Made by a program: the position numbers and the translations under genes. The notes under the pieces are model-generated. The model saw only the letters and a program-made list of their open reading frames with translations, had not been told where the DNA came from and made no database searches. Source: Lineus longissimus (taxonomy: Eukaryota; Nemertea; Pilidiophora; Heteronemertea; Lineidae). From it: DNA of 60,000 bases. Where the stretch lies: NCBI RefSeq assembly GCF_910592395.1, contig NC_088322.1:10599431-10659430 (forward strand), in the 5' to 3' direction. Shown here in pieces: positions 59,295 to 60,000 of this stretch. Within the stretch, counting starts at the first letter, position 1. Each line of letters starts with the position of its first letter.

Positions 59295-60000
59295 GTAAGG
59301 ATAGTTCCTAAATGTCAGTTGTGATGTCTCCAAGGCACCAGTTGTGATGCCCAAGACTTTTGAAGTATCAGTTGGGTTAGTTCCCGAGTGTCGGTTGTGA
59401 CATCTCGCAGGCTTATCAGTTGTGATGTGTCATTAAAATGTTTGCAATATCAGTTGGGATAGTTCCTAAATGTCAGTTGTGACATCTCGCAGGCTTATCA
59501 GTTGTGCTGTGTCATTAACAATTTTGCAATAACAGTTGGGACAGTTCCCGAGTGTTGGTTGTGACATCTCGCAGGCTTATCAGTTGTGATGTGTCATCGA
59601 AATGTTTGCAATATCAGTTGGGACAGTTCCCGAGTATTGGTTGTGACATCTCGCAGGCTTATCAGCTGTGATGCATTATTGACAATTTTGCAATATCACG
59701 AGATGGGATAGTTCCCAAATGTCTGTTGTGATGTCTGCAAGGCACCAGTTGTGATGAGAGTTTTGTAGTATCAGTTGGGATAGTTCCCGGGTGTCAGTTA
59801 GGAAGTCTCGCAGACTTATCAGTTGTGATCTGTCATTAAAAATTTTGCAATATCAGTTGGGATAGTTCCTGAATGTCACTGAGTTGTGACGCCTCGCAGG
59901 CTTATCAGTTGTGGTGTGTCATTAACAATTTTGTAGTATCAGTTGGGATAGTTCCTGAGTGTCAGTTAGGAAGTCTCGCAGACTTATCAGTTGTGATCTG
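59295..60000 (-). repeat. 157-bp satellite, right block, inverted orientation (runs off the window)
   Basis: The same satellite read on the other strand (TCAGTTGTGATGTCTCCAAG, CTCGCAGGCTTATCAGTTGT). The switch is centred near 59304, between TGGTGCCTTGGTGACATCAC ending about 59290 and its near-complement starting at 59315. It continues past the right edge. Confidence 0.93.

Noticed and set aside
45894-60000. CRISPR array
   Set aside because: The repeats are contiguous satellite monomers with no unique spacers, in an animal nuclear genome.

Overview
The window looks like nuclear DNA from a marine invertebrate animal. It is AT-rich, has long introns with canonical GT-AG sites, and is full of short tRNA-headed, foldback and tandem repeats. 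Several motifs, such as TACATGTA-type words and an AAGAGGCCCA-type repeat, remind me of lophotrochozoans such as molluscs, annelids or brachiopods. I cannot fix the species or phylum from this sequence.

The only protein-coding gene I can establish is on the minus strand: the 5' part of a voltage-gated calcium channel beta subunit gene (Cav-beta, CACNB). Seven exons join in perfect phase to give 756 nt (252 codons). Reading right to left they are 44707-44778 (probable first coding exon), 42371-42460, 12779-12895, 7088-7210 and 6436-6572 (SH3 core), and 3061-3146 and 2644-2774 (HOOK linker). The guanylate-kinase-like half must lie beyond the left edge. Intron 2 is about 29.5 kb. Several short ATG exons inside it could be alternative first exons, because each ends in phase 0 at a good splice donor on the same strand. 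They are candidates only, since some will arise by chance.

The introns carry a MITE-like family with CAGTGGAACC ends (about 170 bp; four copies plus a fragment), three tRNA-headed SINEs, several foldback elements, small tandem duplications, three minisatellites and a perfect 104-bp inverted repeat at 40797-41010.

The right quarter (about 45.9-60 kb) is a satellite complex. A satellite with a period near 157 bp, built from two related half-units, surrounds a 12.3-kb array of 14 tandem units of about 915 bp. Each unit holds a tRNA-like Pol III module (A box, B box and a T6 or longer run), a TATA-like element, and a copy of a repeat that is also dispersed elsewhere in the window. The array sits inside one satellite monomer between two ACAACC hexamers, as if one unit had inserted with a target-site duplication and then been amplified. 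The satellite reverses orientation at about 59.3 kb and, over a short stretch, at about 45.93 kb, giving a foldback-like architecture. I consider this complex the most unusual object in the window.
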